DNA of 64,000 bases, taken from positions 248,001-312,000 of the forward strand of contig NZ_CP099466.1 of NCBI RefSeq assembly GCF_023921125.1, given 5' to 3'. Shown here one piece after another: positions 15,289 through 24,132 of the stretch. A model generated the notes under the pieces. The model was not told the origin of the DNA. It saw nothing but the letters and a program-made list of their open reading frames with translations, and did no database searches. The position numbers and the translations under genes were made by a program. Each line of letters begins with the position of its first letter. Position 1 is the stretch's first letter. The stretch comes from Arthrobacter caoxuetaonis (GTDB taxonomy: Bacteria; Actinomycetota; Actinomycetes; Actinomycetales; Micrococcaceae).

Positions 15289-16056
15289 CTAGAACAGCGG
15301 CCAGGGCACAGCAGGCATCCCGCCGCGCGGGCCCGGGAACACCGCCGTCGACCGCAGCCGGGCGCAGCGCGCGGCAAGCGCCTCGTTCTCCTCGGCAGTC
15401 AGCAACTCCTCCAGCTTCGCGCCCAGCTCACCGTCCAAGGCAGCGAGAACCCGGTCAACACCCTCAAGCTCCTCGGCGCTCAAAGGTTCACCGATCCAGC
15501 CCCACAGCACGGTCCGCAGCTTGTGCTCGGCGTGGAGAGTGACCCCGTGGTCCACGCCGTACCGGTGTCCGCTGGGCATGGGAAGGACGTGGTCGCCTTT
15601 GCGGTCGGCATTGTTGACGACGACGTCGAACACCGCCATCCGCCGCAGCGCAGGGGTGTCTTCGTGAATGAGGGCGACAATCCGCCCGGCCTGGTCCTCG
15701 CCCTCGAGCGCGAGTTTCCACCCGGACTCCGGCACGTCCTCCACAGACACGAGATCCACCGCAGCTTGCTCCGGGTCGGTCTCCTGCCAGAGCTGGACCA
15801 TACCAACGCCCAGCGGACCGTCCCGCAGCCAGGTGCGCGGCACAATGTTCCAGCCCAGGGCCTCGGACACCAGACACGCAGCAACTTCGCGGTGCGCCAG
15901 GCAGCCGTCGGGAAAGTCCCACAGGGGTTTCTCGCCCGCCAGGGGTTTGTAGACGACCGCCGAGTCGCCGATGCTGCCCAGGAAAGTGGCGTTCGACGCC
16001 GTCGTAATCCGCCCGGTGAGTGTCAGCTCATCGGTGAGCAGGTCCGGGCCCGGCAT
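15289..16056 (-). CDS. SCO1664-family protein (kinase-like fold)
   Basis: A 255-residue member of an actinobacterial family distantly resembling PI3/4-kinase and HipA-like folds: VVYKPLAGEKPLWDFPDGCLAHREVAA near the N-terminus contains a lysine and an acidic helix; FDVVVNNADRKGDH (about 140-153) resembles a catalytic loop and YGVDHGVTLH (about 162-171) a metal-binding DxG-type segment. Its function is not established. It is encoded directly after a DUF3090 gene (one-base overlap), a fixed order in actinobacteria, usually just before mshC of mycothiol synthesis; mshC is not found next to it here. Confidence 0.85.
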   Translation of the reverse strand: MPGPDLLTDELTLTGRITTASNATFLGSIGDSAVVYKPLAGEKPLWDFPDGCLAHREVAACLVSEALGWNIVPRTWLRDGPLGVGMVQLWQETDPEQAAVDLVSVEDVPESGWKLALEGEDQAGRIVALIHEDTPALRRMAVFDVVVNNADRKGDHVLPMPSGHRYGVDHGVTLHAEHKLRTVLWGWIGEPLSAEELEGVDRVLAALDGELGAKLEELLTAEENEALAARCARLRSTAVFPGPRGGMPAVPWPLF

Positions 16057-16619
16057 CAGGCGTCAGGCAGAGCGCAAGTGTGGCCGTCGTCGTCGATCGG
16101 CTCACCGCAGATCACGCAGATCGGACGCCCGGCGCCCACCACTTCCCGAGTGCGCTTCGCGAAGGCCCGTGCGGTGCCCACCGGCATCCGCACCCGCAGC
16201 ACCTCGGCGGCATCGGCGTCGTCGGCGTCGTCTTCGTCCTCGAGGAGCCCGTCGTCGTCCTCATCCACTTCCTCGAGCGGGTAGGCCTCGATGACGACCT
16301 GCGCCGTCGTCGGGTCCCAGCCCAGGCTCATCACGCCGGCCCGGAACTGTTCCTCCACAGTCTCCAGATCGTCATTGTCGACGAGCTCGAGGGGAGTGTT
16401 CGGGGGAATGTGGAAGGGGTTGCCGTCGATGGTCATCAGCTGGTCGAGGATCTCATCGATCTTCTCGGCGAGCTGGTCCGCCTGCAGCTTCTCCATTGAA
16501 ATGCTGATGAGCTGCTTGCCCGCCCGCGCCTGCAGGTAGAACGTGCGCTGACCGGGGACGCCGACAGTGCCGACGACTACGCGGTCCGGCCAGTCGAAAT
16601 CGTGAACGGTGGTAGGCAT
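16056..16619 (-). CDS. DUF3090 family protein
   Basis: A 187-residue protein of unknown function conserved in actinobacteria. It begins with VHDFDWPDRVVVGTVGVPGQRTFYLQA, a hallmark of the family, followed by a KQADQLAEKIDEIL-like helix. The C-terminus carries PICVICGEPIDDDGHTCAL, a Cys2-His-Cys arrangement that may bind zinc. It overlaps the SCO1664-like gene by one base and follows the phosphatase by 9 bp, so the three are one operon. Confidence 0.9.
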   Translation of the reverse strand: MPTTVHDFDWPDRVVVGTVGVPGQRTFYLQARAGKQLISISMEKLQADQLAEKIDEILDQLMTIDGNPFHIPPNTPLELVDNDDLETVEEQFRAGVMSLGWDPTTAQVVIEAYPLEEVDEDDDGLLEDEDDADDADAAEVLRVRMPVGTARAFAKRTREVVGAGRPICVICGEPIDDDGHTCALPDA

Positions 16620-16628
16620 AGGACTACT

Positions 16629-17336
16629 TTAGGCTCCTTGGGCGTGTGGCGCTGCGTGTCCTGCGCCACCGCCGACCGGCGCATCGCCCTGTTCGTGGAC
16701 GGCAGCCAGCCAGGAGAGGTCTCCGGCGTCGGTATTGGTGGCGTGGACGGTTGGACGCCCCGGGCCGTAGCGCACGATCGACACGGATGCGGGCCCGACG
16801 TCGATGCGCTGGAACAGATCCAGGTGCATGCCGAGCGCGTCGGCCAGGACCGACTTGATGATGTCACCGTGGCTGACCGCCACCCACACGGCACCTGGAC
16901 CGTGCTCGGCTTCGAACGCGGCGTCGTGCCGCCGGACCGCTGCAACGGAGCGGGCCTGCATCGCGGCCAAGGACTCACCGCCGGGGAAGACGACGGCGGA
17001 GGGCTGCGTTTGCACCACCTTCCACAGCTCTTCCTTCGCCAGGTCCGCGAGGGTGCGGCCCTGCCACTGGCCGTAGTCGCATTCGGTGAGGTCGGCGTCG
17101 ACCGGTGCGTGCGGAGTGCCCGGCTGGCGGTCCAGGATGAACTGCGCGGTCTGGCAGCAGCGCTCGAGCGGACTGGACACCACACCGACCAGGGGTACGA
17201 CGGCGAGCCGTTTCCCGGTTGCGTCCGCCTGGTTCCGGCCGACGTCGTCGAGGCTGACGCCGGGGGTCCGCCCGGCCAGCAGGCCGGAGGCATTCGCTGT
17301 GGTGCGGCCGTGCCGCACGAGGATTACTGTTGCCAT
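16629..17336 (-). CDS. Histidine phosphatase family protein (MSMEG_4193 type)
   Basis: A 235-residue phosphoglycerate-mutase-like phosphatase. The catalytic RHG motif is at residues 8-10 (ILVRHGRTTAN), a second arginine lies in SSPLERCCQTA, the acid is in LTECDYGQWQGR, and the second histidine is in VAVSHGDIIKSVL. The order phosphatase, DUF3090, SCO1664 is conserved in actinobacteria. The substrate is unknown; the Gly/Ala-rich tail (residues 220-235) looks disordered. It diverges from poxB with about 150 bp between starts. Confidence 0.9.
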   Translation of the reverse strand: MATVILVRHGRTTANASGLLAGRTPGVSLDDVGRNQADATGKRLAVVPLVGVVSSPLERCCQTAQFILDRQPGTPHAPVDADLTECDYGQWQGRTLADLAKEELWKVVQTQPSAVVFPGGESLAAMQARSVAAVRRHDAAFEAEHGPGAVWVAVSHGDIIKSVLADALGMHLDLFQRIDVGPASVSIVRYGPGRPTVHATNTDAGDLSWLAAVHEQGDAPVGGGAGHAAPHAQGA

Positions 17337-17488
17337 GCCCCCAGCGTAGTTCCCTGCCCGATCCCAGCGGGAACGCTAATGAAGCGGACTCTTGTCCCAC
17401 CCAGTTGCACTCTGGCACTGCCCGATCCCCGCCCCTACACTGATGCCTCCGCTGAGAGCCGAACAGAGTCCGCTACCTGAGGAGCACC

Positions 17489-19207
17489 ATGGCCACCATC
17501 GCCGAAACCATTGTCCGCAACCTCGCAGCCAATGGGATCCAGCGGATCTGGGGTGTTCCGGGTGACTCCTTGAACGCGGTGACCGAGGCGATCCGCCGGG
17601 AGAAGGGCATCGAGTGGATGCTTGCCCGGCATGAGGAGGAGGCTGCGTTCGCTGCCGCCGGAGAAGCCGCAGTGACGGGTGATCTCGCGGTGTGCGCGGG
17701 AAGTTGCGGGCCCGGCAACATGCACCTCATCAACGGACTCTACGACGCGCACCGCAGCCGGGTTCCCGTGCTCGCGATCGCCTCGCACATCCCCACCGAC
17801 GAAATCGGCAGCCAGTACTTCCAGGAGACCCGGCCCACCGAACTGTTCCGGGACTGCACCGTCTTCTGCGAGATGGTGCTGAGCCCTGAGCAGATGCCCC
17901 GGCTGCTGGAGATCGCCATGCGGACCGCCATCGAAAAGCGGGGAGTCGCCGTCCTTGTCATCGCGGGCGACGCTGCCCTCCAGGACGCCGTGGACGAGCG
18001 CGTCTTCACGGTGCGCCGCACCGACCCGGTGATCGTGCCCTCCCCGGCAGAGCTGCAGGAAGCAGCCGCCACACTGAATTCCTGCGGGAACGTGACGATC
18101 CTCGCCGGAGGGGGCGTGGAGGGCGCACGCGATGAGGTCCTCGCGCTCGCCGACGCCCTGGGGGCGCCTATCGTGCACGCCCTCCGGGGCAAGGAATTCA
18201 TCGAGTGGGACAACCCGTTCGACGTCGGCATGACCGGCCTTCTGGGCTTCGCGTCCGGTTACCGGGCCATGGAGGACTGCGACGCGCTGCTGATGCTCGG
18301 CACCGACTTCCCGTACCAGCAGTTCTACCCGGAGAAAGCGAAGATCCTGCAGATCGACATCCGGGGTGAGCAGCTCGGCCGCCGGGTGCCGCTCACCCAG
18401 GGCATGGTTGGCGGCGTGCGCGAAACGGCTGCGGCACTGCTGCCGCTGCTTGAACGGAAGCAGCAGCGCACCCACCTTGAGAAGTCGCTGGACCACTACC
18501 GCCGCACCCGGGCCCAGCTCGACGACCTGGAGAAGCAGGGAGCGGGCACCATACATCCGCAGCATCTCACCCACCTGATCGACAAACTCGCGGACGACGA
18601 CGCAGTCTTCCTGCCCGACGTCGGCACTCCGGTCATCTGGGCGTCCCGTCACCTGCATATTGGACGGCGACGGCGGCTGATCGGCTCCTTCTGGCACGGC
18701 ACCATGGCGGCGGCGACACCGCTTGGCCTCGGCGTCCAGGCGGTGGACCGGAACCGGCAGGTGGTGGTCCTGGCCGGGGACGGCGGCCTCGCGATGATGC
18801 TCGGTGAGCTGCTGACTGCGGTGCAGCATAAGCTGCCGATCAAGATCGTGGTGTTCGACAACGCGGCGCTCAGCTTCGTCGAGGTGGAGATGAAGGCAGC
18901 GGGCATCGTCAATTTCGGCACCGGGCTCGAGAACCCCGACTTCGGCGCCGTCGCGCAGGCTGTGGGGATGCACGGCGAGAGCGTGGCCCGACCCGAGGAC
19001 CTTGAGGGCGCCCTGCGCCGGGCGTTTGCGTATGACGGTCCCGCGCTCGTTTCAGTGGCGGTGGAGCGGCAGGAACTGTCCATGCCGCCGAAAATCGAGG
19101 TAAAGCAGGCTACGGGCTTTGCGATCTACGCGCTGCGCACGGTACTCGCGGGAAACGGCCGCGAACTCATTGACCTCGCCAAAGCGAACGCCCGCCAGCT
19201 GCTCTGA
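17489..19207 (+). CDS. poxB: Pyruvate dehydrogenase (quinone) / pyruvate oxidase
   Basis: A 572-residue ThDP-, FAD- and Mg-dependent enzyme that converts pyruvate to acetate and CO2 and passes electrons to the quinone pool. Seen: the N-terminal GVPGDSLN and the ThDP-activating Glu in ARHEEEAAFAAAGEAA; the central FAD-domain QIDIRGEQLGRR; and the C-terminal ThDP motif GDGGLAMMLGELLTAVQHKLPIKIVVFDNAALSFV. The last 25 residues (RTVLAGNGRELIDLAKANARQLL) resemble the lipid-activated membrane-binding tail of E. coli PoxB. GAGGAG sits just before the ATG at 17489. It stands alone, divergent from the phosphatase operon. Confidence 0.93.
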   Translation: MATIAETIVRNLAANGIQRIWGVPGDSLNAVTEAIRREKGIEWMLARHEEEAAFAAAGEAAVTGDLAVCAGSCGPGNMHLINGLYDAHRSRVPVLAIASHIPTDEIGSQYFQETRPTELFRDCTVFCEMVLSPEQMPRLLEIAMRTAIEKRGVAVLVIAGDAALQDAVDERVFTVRRTDPVIVPSPAELQEAAATLNSCGNVTILAGGGVEGARDEVLALADALGAPIVHALRGKEFIEWDNPFDVGMTGLLGFASGYRAMEDCDALLMLGTDFPYQQFYPEKAKILQIDIRGEQLGRRVPLTQGMVGGVRETAAALLPLLERKQQRTHLEKSLDHYRRTRAQLDDLEKQGAGTIHPQHLTHLIDKLADDDAVFLPDVGTPVIWASRHLHIGRRRRLIGSFWHGTMAAATPLGLGVQAVDRNRQVVVLAGDGGLAMMLGELLTAVQHKLPIKIVVFDNAALSFVEVEMKAAGIVNFGTGLENPDFGAVAQAVGMHGESVARPEDLEGALRRAFAYDGPALVSVAVERQELSMPPKIEVKQATGFAIYALRTVLAGNGRELIDLAKANARQLL

Positions 19208-19244
19208 GCTCTCTTCGCGGTGCCGCCTTAACCTCAAGTTGAAT

Positions 19245-19256
19245 GTTGCATGCAAC
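19245..19256. promoter_or_regulatory. 12-bp perfect palindrome between poxB and the GntR gene
   Basis: GTTGCATGCAAC is fully symmetric. It lies between two convergent stop codons rather than at a promoter, so it may be a regulator site without function or a relic. GntR-type operators often have this size. Confidence 0.25.
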
Positions 19257-19315
19257 CTTTGTAGTGTTGCCGGAGTCACCAGCAGGTGTCGAATGGATCA
19301 CACCTGAGGAGGCGG

Positions 19316-20026
19316 TTAGTGCGTCAGCCAGTCCAGCCGCCGCGCGGCGTCGACTTCGGCGAACTCCGGCCGGCTCTGGGTCTCCTGGGCGATCAGGATC
19401 TGGGCCGTATGGGTGATGTGGCGGGCCATCGCGCGGCCGACCCCGTCGACGTCGCCCTGGATGAAGGCGTCATAGATGTCCCGGTGGTCCTCGAAGCACT
19501 CGAGGGCGGTCCGGGAGGTCGGCACCGTTCCCACGCCGCCCATCAGCACCAGGTTGCGCTGCTCCTGCAGGATCTCGACAGCTTTGATGTTGCGGCTGCC
19601 CAGCAGGAGCGTTCGGTGGAAATCCCGGTCGGCGCGAAGAGTGGCCTCGGCGTCGTTGGTCGCCGCAGCCTCGTGGAACTGCACAAAGGTGTCCTTCACG
19701 GCGGCGAGCGTCGCATGGTCCTGCAGCTCGGTGGCCCTGCGGGCCAGCGGGACCTCCAGCATCAGCCGCACTTCGAAGCCCTGGATGAGTCCCTCGATGC
19801 TGGTGGAAACCACCCGCATGCCGCGGTTCTTCTCGATCTCGACCAGCCCCAGGCGGGAGAGCTCGAGCAGGGCTTCGCGGACAGGGGTGCGCGAGACACC
19901 AATCTGCTCGCCCAGCTGCCCGGCGGTGTAGAGCTCCCCGGGCTTGAGGTGCCCCGAAACGATCGCTTTCCGCAACTGTTCGAACGCTTGATCGGTCAGG
20001 TTGCTGGTCCGGCGAACGTTTTCCAC
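19316..20026 (-). CDS. GntR-family regulator, FCD (FadR-type) effector domain
   Basis: A 236-residue regulator. The winged helix-turn-helix occupies about residues 8-75 (QAFEQLRKAIVSGHLKPGE, then GVSRTPVREALLELSRLGLVEI), and the helical FCD domain, usually a metal-plus-acid ligand pocket, the rest, with His in RDFHRTLL and HRDIYDAF. GTG start at 20026, next to a short palindrome. It is divergent from lhgO, so it most likely represses or activates L-2-hydroxyglutarate use in response to that acid or 2-oxoglutarate. Confidence 0.9.
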   Translation of the reverse strand: MENVRRTSNLTDQAFEQLRKAIVSGHLKPGELYTAGQLGEQIGVSRTPVREALLELSRLGLVEIEKNRGMRVVSTSIEGLIQGFEVRLMLEVPLARRATELQDHATLAAVKDTFVQFHEAAATNDAEATLRADRDFHRTLLLGSRNIKAVEILQEQRNLVLMGGVGTVPTSRTALECFEDHRDIYDAFIQGDVDGVGRAMARHITHTAQILIAQETQSRPEFAEVDAARRLDWLTH

Positions 20027-20040
20027 GACATCAGTATGTC
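20027..20040. promoter_or_regulatory. Likely GntR operator in the lhgO divergent region
   Basis: GACAT-N4-ATGTC is a perfect inverted repeat immediately upstream of the GntR start and 35 bp before lhgO. Its site in the 48-bp divergent gap suits control of both genes. Confidence 0.45.
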
Positions 20041-20074
20041 ATTCCATTTCACTCCCCCAACGAGGTAGGTACCA

Positions 20075-21304
20075 GTGCCCAACAATCAGTCATTCGCCGT
20101 GGTGGGCGCAGGAATTATCGGCGCCGCCGTCGCCCGTGAACTTACGCTGCGGTTCCCGGGCTCGGCCGTGACCGTGTTCGAGAAGGAAGCCGAGCCAGCC
20201 GCGCACCAGACCGGCCACAACTCGGGGGTCGTCCACGCAGGGCTCTACTACGAGCCGGGCGGCTTGAAGGCACGCCTGTGCCGCCGGGGCGTCACCCTGC
20301 TGCAGGAGTTCTGCACCAAGCATGAGCTGCCCTATGAGGAGTGCGGAAAGATCGTCGTCGCCCTCGATGAGGTGGAGGAGCGGAGGCTGCAGGACATCTA
20401 CGCGCGGGCAACGGCCAACGGCGTGCCGGGAGTGCGGCTGCTGGACCAGGCCGGCATCCGGGAGATCGAACCCAACGCTGTGGGCCGGGCGGCCCTGCAC
20501 TCCCCGCACACCGCAATCGTCGACTACGCCAAGGTAACCCGGGCCCTCGTGGACGAAGTGACCGCTGCCGGCGGAACCGTACGGATGGGCACCGAGGTAC
20601 TCCGGGTCACCAACACCGCCTCGGGAGCCACGGTGCACACCCGCGCCGGCGGGCAGGCATTCGACCTGGTGGTGGTGTGCTCCGGGCTGCAGTCCGACCG
20701 CTTGGCGAAGGCCTCGGACGCGGCCGACGAGCCCAGCATCGTGCCCTTCTTCGGACAGTACTTCGTGCTCGAGGCCGCCTACCGCCAGCATGTGAAGGGG
20801 CTGATCTATCCGGTTCCGGATCCGAAGTACCCCTTCCTGGGCGTCCATCTCACCAAGCGCATCGACGGGGAAATGATGGTCGGCCCCAACGCCTTCCTGT
20901 CCTTCTCGCGGGAGATCTACCGGGGCCTGGGCATCAACCCCAAGGACAGCCTCGAGGTCGCCGCGAACCCCGGCTTCTGGAAGTTTGCCGCCCGCAACCT
21001 TCCCACGGCCGTGCGGGAGATCCGGTCGGTGGTTTCGAAGGGACGGTTCCTGTGCGAGGCCCAGAAGTATGTGCCGTCCCTGGCCGACGCCGATGCCACC
21101 CGGGCAACGCGCGGGATCCGGGCGCAGGCCATGACCCGGGACGGTGCACTCGTGGACGACTTCGTCATCCAGCATCAGGGCCGCGTCACCCATATCCGCA
21201 ACGCGCCTTCTCCCGGGGCGACCTCGTCCCTGGCCATCGCCGAACACATCGTCGACGCCGCCATCCAGGAGCACTCGCTGACCAGCGCCCCGCCCGCCGG
21301 CTAA
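20075..21304 (+). CDS. lhgO: L-2-hydroxyglutarate oxidase/dehydrogenase
   Basis: A 409-residue FAD enzyme of the DAO/LhgO group, oxidising L-2-hydroxyglutarate to 2-oxoglutarate, with electrons going to quinone or oxygen. FAD-binding VVGAGIIGAAVARELT is at residues 9-24; the family-specific HQTGHNSGVVHAGLYYEPGG follows at about 45-64, and VPFFGQYFVL, PVPDPKYPFLGVHLT and VGPNAFLSFSRE mark the substrate domain. GTG start with a GAGGT element upstream. Divergent from the GntR regulator and followed on the same strand by an MHS transporter, which together make a small uptake-and-oxidation unit. Confidence 0.93.
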   Translation: MPNNQSFAVVGAGIIGAAVARELTLRFPGSAVTVFEKEAEPAAHQTGHNSGVVHAGLYYEPGGLKARLCRRGVTLLQEFCTKHELPYEECGKIVVALDEVEERRLQDIYARATANGVPGVRLLDQAGIREIEPNAVGRAALHSPHTAIVDYAKVTRALVDEVTAAGGTVRMGTEVLRVTNTASGATVHTRAGGQAFDLVVVCSGLQSDRLAKASDAADEPSIVPFFGQYFVLEAAYRQHVKGLIYPVPDPKYPFLGVHLTKRIDGEMMVGPNAFLSFSREIYRGLGINPKDSLEVAANPGFWKFAARNLPTAVREIRSVVSKGRFLCEAQKYVPSLADADATRATRGIRAQAMTRDGALVDDFVIQHQGRVTHIRNAPSPGATSSLAIAEHIVDAAIQEHSLTSAPPAG

Positions 21305-21377
21305 TTCCGCTCAACGCCGGATCCATCCAAATCCCCCGGCAGGCCAAGTCCTGCCGTCCTAGAAACAGGTATTTATT

Positions 21378-22685
21378 GTGACTGCTCAATTGCAAGCCGA
21401 AACTCCACTGGAGGAAAAGAGCCGCCTGCGGCGCGTGGCCACCGCGACGATCGTGGGCACCACCGTGGAATGGTACGACTTCTACCTTTACGCCACGATG
21501 GCTTCGATCGTCTTCGGGCAGGTCTTCTTCCCCGCCGGCAACAGCCAGACTGCCACCCTGCAGGCCTTTGCCACCTTCGCGATCGGATTCATTGCCCGTC
21601 CCATCGGCGGCATCATCTTCGGCCAAATGGGTGACCGGCTCGGCCGGAAGAAAACCCTTGTGGTCACCTTCTCCCTGATGGGCGCCACGACTGCGGCCAT
21701 CGGTTTCCTGCCCACCTACCAGCAGATCGGCTACTGGGCGCCGGCGATGCTGGTGGTCCTGCGCATCCTGCAGGGCATGGGCGCCGGGGCTGAATACGCC
21801 GGTGCTGCCGTGGTCTCCTACGAGCACGCCCGGCCCGGCAAGCGCGGCTCACAGGGTGCCTGGCCGGCCCTGGGCCTGAACCTCGGTCTGGTCCTGTCCT
21901 CTTTGACGATCTTCCTGCTCAGCCTCAACGGCGACGAGTTCCTGATCAACGGCGGCTGGCGCATCCCCTTCATCGCCAGCATTGTCCTGGTGATGATCGG
22001 CCTGTGGGTCCGCCGGACCATGCCGGAGTCCCCCGAGTACGAGAAAGCTGCCGCCGAGCGGCCCAAGCAGACGTTGCGCACGGTCTTCCGCGATCACTGG
22101 CGCGGCCTGCTGGTGGTCCTGATCGTCGCCATCGGGTACAACGCCATCAGCTACATTTTCAAGACGTTCTCCGTGGCCTACCTTCGTGAATTCCAGGGCA
22201 TCAGCGCCAACGTCAACTCCCTGGCCATCCTCATTGCGGGCATTGTCGCCGTGATCACCGTGCCCATCTTCGGGCGGCTCTGCGACAAGCTCAGCAGCAA
22301 GACCGTCATCATTGGCGGCGGCGTGCTGGCAGCCGTGTTTGCCTTCCCCTTCCTGGCCCTGCTGCAAACCGGCGAGTCCTGGGCCGTGTATGTGGCCATC
22401 GGCATTGGCACCGGTGTCCTGGCGCCGATGATGTTCTCCGCGCAGGGAGCCTTCCTGAGCCGGCAGTTTGCCACGGAAGCCCGCAGCACCGGGGTGGGCA
22501 CCAGCCGGGAGATCGGGACCGCCATTGCGGGCGGCCTGGCTCCGCTCGGGGCGCTGTCCATGGTGGTGGCCTCACCCACGAACTCGACCACCGGCGTCGG
22601 CGTTGTCCTGGTGGTGGCCGGACTCTTGGTCTTCGCCGGAGCCGCCTTCGACCAGGGCCGCCGCTTCAGCAGCTCCCGCAACTAG
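21378..22685 (+). CDS. MHS-type MFS transporter, probable dicarboxylate/hydroxy-acid uptake
   Basis: A 435-residue 12-helix symporter of the metabolite:H+ subgroup (relatives carry 2-oxoglutarate, proline/betaine, shikimate). TIVGTTVEWYDFYLYATMAS is the MHS hallmark; GDRLGRKKTLV is motif A, and RILQGMGAGAEYAGA the helix-4 motif. GTG start 73 bp after lhgO, same direction, so likely co-transcribed. Import of L-2-hydroxyglutarate is inferred from context only. A strong G/C hairpin follows the stop. Confidence 0.9.
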   Translation: MTAQLQAETPLEEKSRLRRVATATIVGTTVEWYDFYLYATMASIVFGQVFFPAGNSQTATLQAFATFAIGFIARPIGGIIFGQMGDRLGRKKTLVVTFSLMGATTAAIGFLPTYQQIGYWAPAMLVVLRILQGMGAGAEYAGAAVVSYEHARPGKRGSQGAWPALGLNLGLVLSSLTIFLLSLNGDEFLINGGWRIPFIASIVLVMIGLWVRRTMPESPEYEKAAAERPKQTLRTVFRDHWRGLLVVLIVAIGYNAISYIFKTFSVAYLREFQGISANVNSLAILIAGIVAVITVPIFGRLCDKLSSKTVIIGGGVLAAVFAFPFLALLQTGESWAVYVAIGIGTGVLAPMMFSAQGAFLSRQFATEARSTGVGTSREIGTAIAGGLAPLGALSMVVASPTNSTTGVGVVLVVAGLLVFAGAAFDQGRRFSSSRN

Positions 22686-22693
22686 GACGGAAC

Positions 22694-22742
22694 CCCCGGG
22701 CCGTGGCCGCACCGGCCGAACGGTGTCGACCGCGGCCCGGGG
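22694..22742. terminator. Bidirectional G/C hairpin between convergent genes
   Basis: Perfect 10-bp arms, CCCCGGGCCG (22694-22703) and CGGCCCGGGG (22733-22742), with a 29-nt loop that itself can pair. No T-run. Its position between the convergent MHS transporter and APC permease suits a shared terminator. Confidence 0.55.
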
Positions 22743-22748
22743 AGCAAG

Positions 22749-24089
22749 TCAGTCGGCGCTCACCCGCTGCTCGCGTTTGCGCCGGGCCCGGGCGGCGAGG
22801 AACAGCAGCGACCCGACCACCACGTAGGCGGCGGAGCCTAGCCAGATGGGCCCGGTCTGCTGCGTCAGGAGCACTATGCTCGCAATGATCGCGAGGACCG
22901 GCACGAATCTGGGCGCCGTGAAGTGGTCGTGGTCGACTTTGTCCTTCTTGAGGACGATGACGCTGACGTTGGCGGACAGGAATACCAGGAGCAGGAGCAG
23001 CACGGTGGTTTCAGCCAGGGAGGCAAGGTTCCCGGTCAGTGCGAGGACGATCGTCAGGCCGGCGATGACCACAATGGAAACCCAGGGCGTGCGGCGGCCC
23101 GGCAGCACGCGGCTGAAGGCCCGGGGAAGCAGTTCTGCTTCCGCCAATCCGTAGCCCACGCGGCTGGCCATGACCATGAACAGCAGCGCTCCGTTGGCAA
23201 TGGCGATCAGGGCGATGAGGCTGAACAGCCAGGGCGGGATGCCGACGCCGCTGGCAGCGACGACGTCGAGCAGGGGTCCGGTGGACTCGGCCAGCTCTGC
23301 CGGGGGCAGGACGATAACCGCGCCGAGGGCGATGAGGAGATAGACCAGCCCTGCGGTGCTGATGGCACCGAACAGCGCACGGGGGTAGGACTTGGACGGG
23401 TTGCGCACTTCCTCGGCCATGTTTGCCGCCGCCTCAAAGCCGAGGAAGGAGAAGAAGGCCACGATCGATGCGGCGAAGGCGCCTTCGAGGGGCGGTATAT
23501 CCGGTGCGAATTCAAGGAGCCGGGAGGGCTCCCCGTTCCCCGAGGTGAGGACGACGGCGGCGACGAAAATGACGATGACGAGACCGCTGACCTCGATGAT
23601 GGACGCAACGAGGTTGGCAGTAAGGGACTCCCGGACGCCGCGCAGGTTGATCAGCGTCAGCAGGAGGATGAACACGACCGCTGCCGGGGCGGCAGGCACA
23701 TCGATGAGGGCTGCCAGGTAGTCGCCCGCGAAGGCGTTCGCGAGGGTAGCGGCTGTCGTGATTCCTGAGGCCATCATCAGGAATCCGACGAGGAAGGACA
23801 GATAGGGGATGCCGAAGGCCCGGTCAACGTAACGCGCGGCGCCGCCAGCGTGCGGGTATTTGGTGATCAGCTCGGCGTACGTCGCGGCTGTGAGCAGTGC
23901 AACGACCAGTGCGATCAGCAGGGGTATCCAGATTGCGCCACCGATATCCGAGGCCATGGTGCCCACCAGGGTGTAGATGCCGGCACCGAGAGTGTCGCCA
24001 ACGATGAACGCGAACAGGAGCGGCGTACCAACTGCCCGCTTCAGCCCAGTTTCTGGTTTTGACGCCTCCGAGCCGGAATCTTTTGTCAT
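22749..24089 (-). CDS. APC-family amino-acid permease
   Basis: A 446-residue, 12-helix APC transporter: GDTLGAGIYTLVG at residues 31-43 is the helix-1 substrate-binding glycine motif; YAELITKYPHAGGAARYVDRAFG and FFSFLGFEAAANMAEEVRNPSKSYPRAL are further APC hallmarks. The C-terminus is strongly basic. The substrate is not predictable beyond amino acids or amines. A 43-bp gap separates it from the membrane protein gene upstream. Confidence 0.9.
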   Translation of the reverse strand: MTKDSGSEASKPETGLKRAVGTPLLFAFIVGDTLGAGIYTLVGTMASDIGGAIWIPLLIALVVALLTAATYAELITKYPHAGGAARYVDRAFGIPYLSFLVGFLMMASGITTAATLANAFAGDYLAALIDVPAAPAAVVFILLLTLINLRGVRESLTANLVASIIEVSGLVIVIFVAAVVLTSGNGEPSRLLEFAPDIPPLEGAFAASIVAFFSFLGFEAAANMAEEVRNPSKSYPRALFGAISTAGLVYLLIALGAVIVLPPAELAESTGPLLDVVAASGVGIPPWLFSLIALIAIANGALLFMVMASRVGYGLAEAELLPRAFSRVLPGRRTPWVSIVVIAGLTIVLALTGNLASLAETTVLLLLLVFLSANVSVIVLKKDKVDHDHFTAPRFVPVLAIIASIVLLTQQTGPIWLGSAAYVVVGSLLFLAARARRKREQRVSAD

Positions 24090-24132
24090 TGGGCTATTGG
24101 AATTCGTTTGCCCTCCCAGCGCAAGAGAATCT

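Noticed and set aside
17435-18973. Leftward 512-codon frame opposite poxB
   Set aside because: Antisense shadow; poxB has all ThDP motifs on the plus strand.
20090-21274. Leftward 394-codon frame opposite lhgO
   Set aside because: Antisense shadow with Gly/His-rich low-complexity composition.
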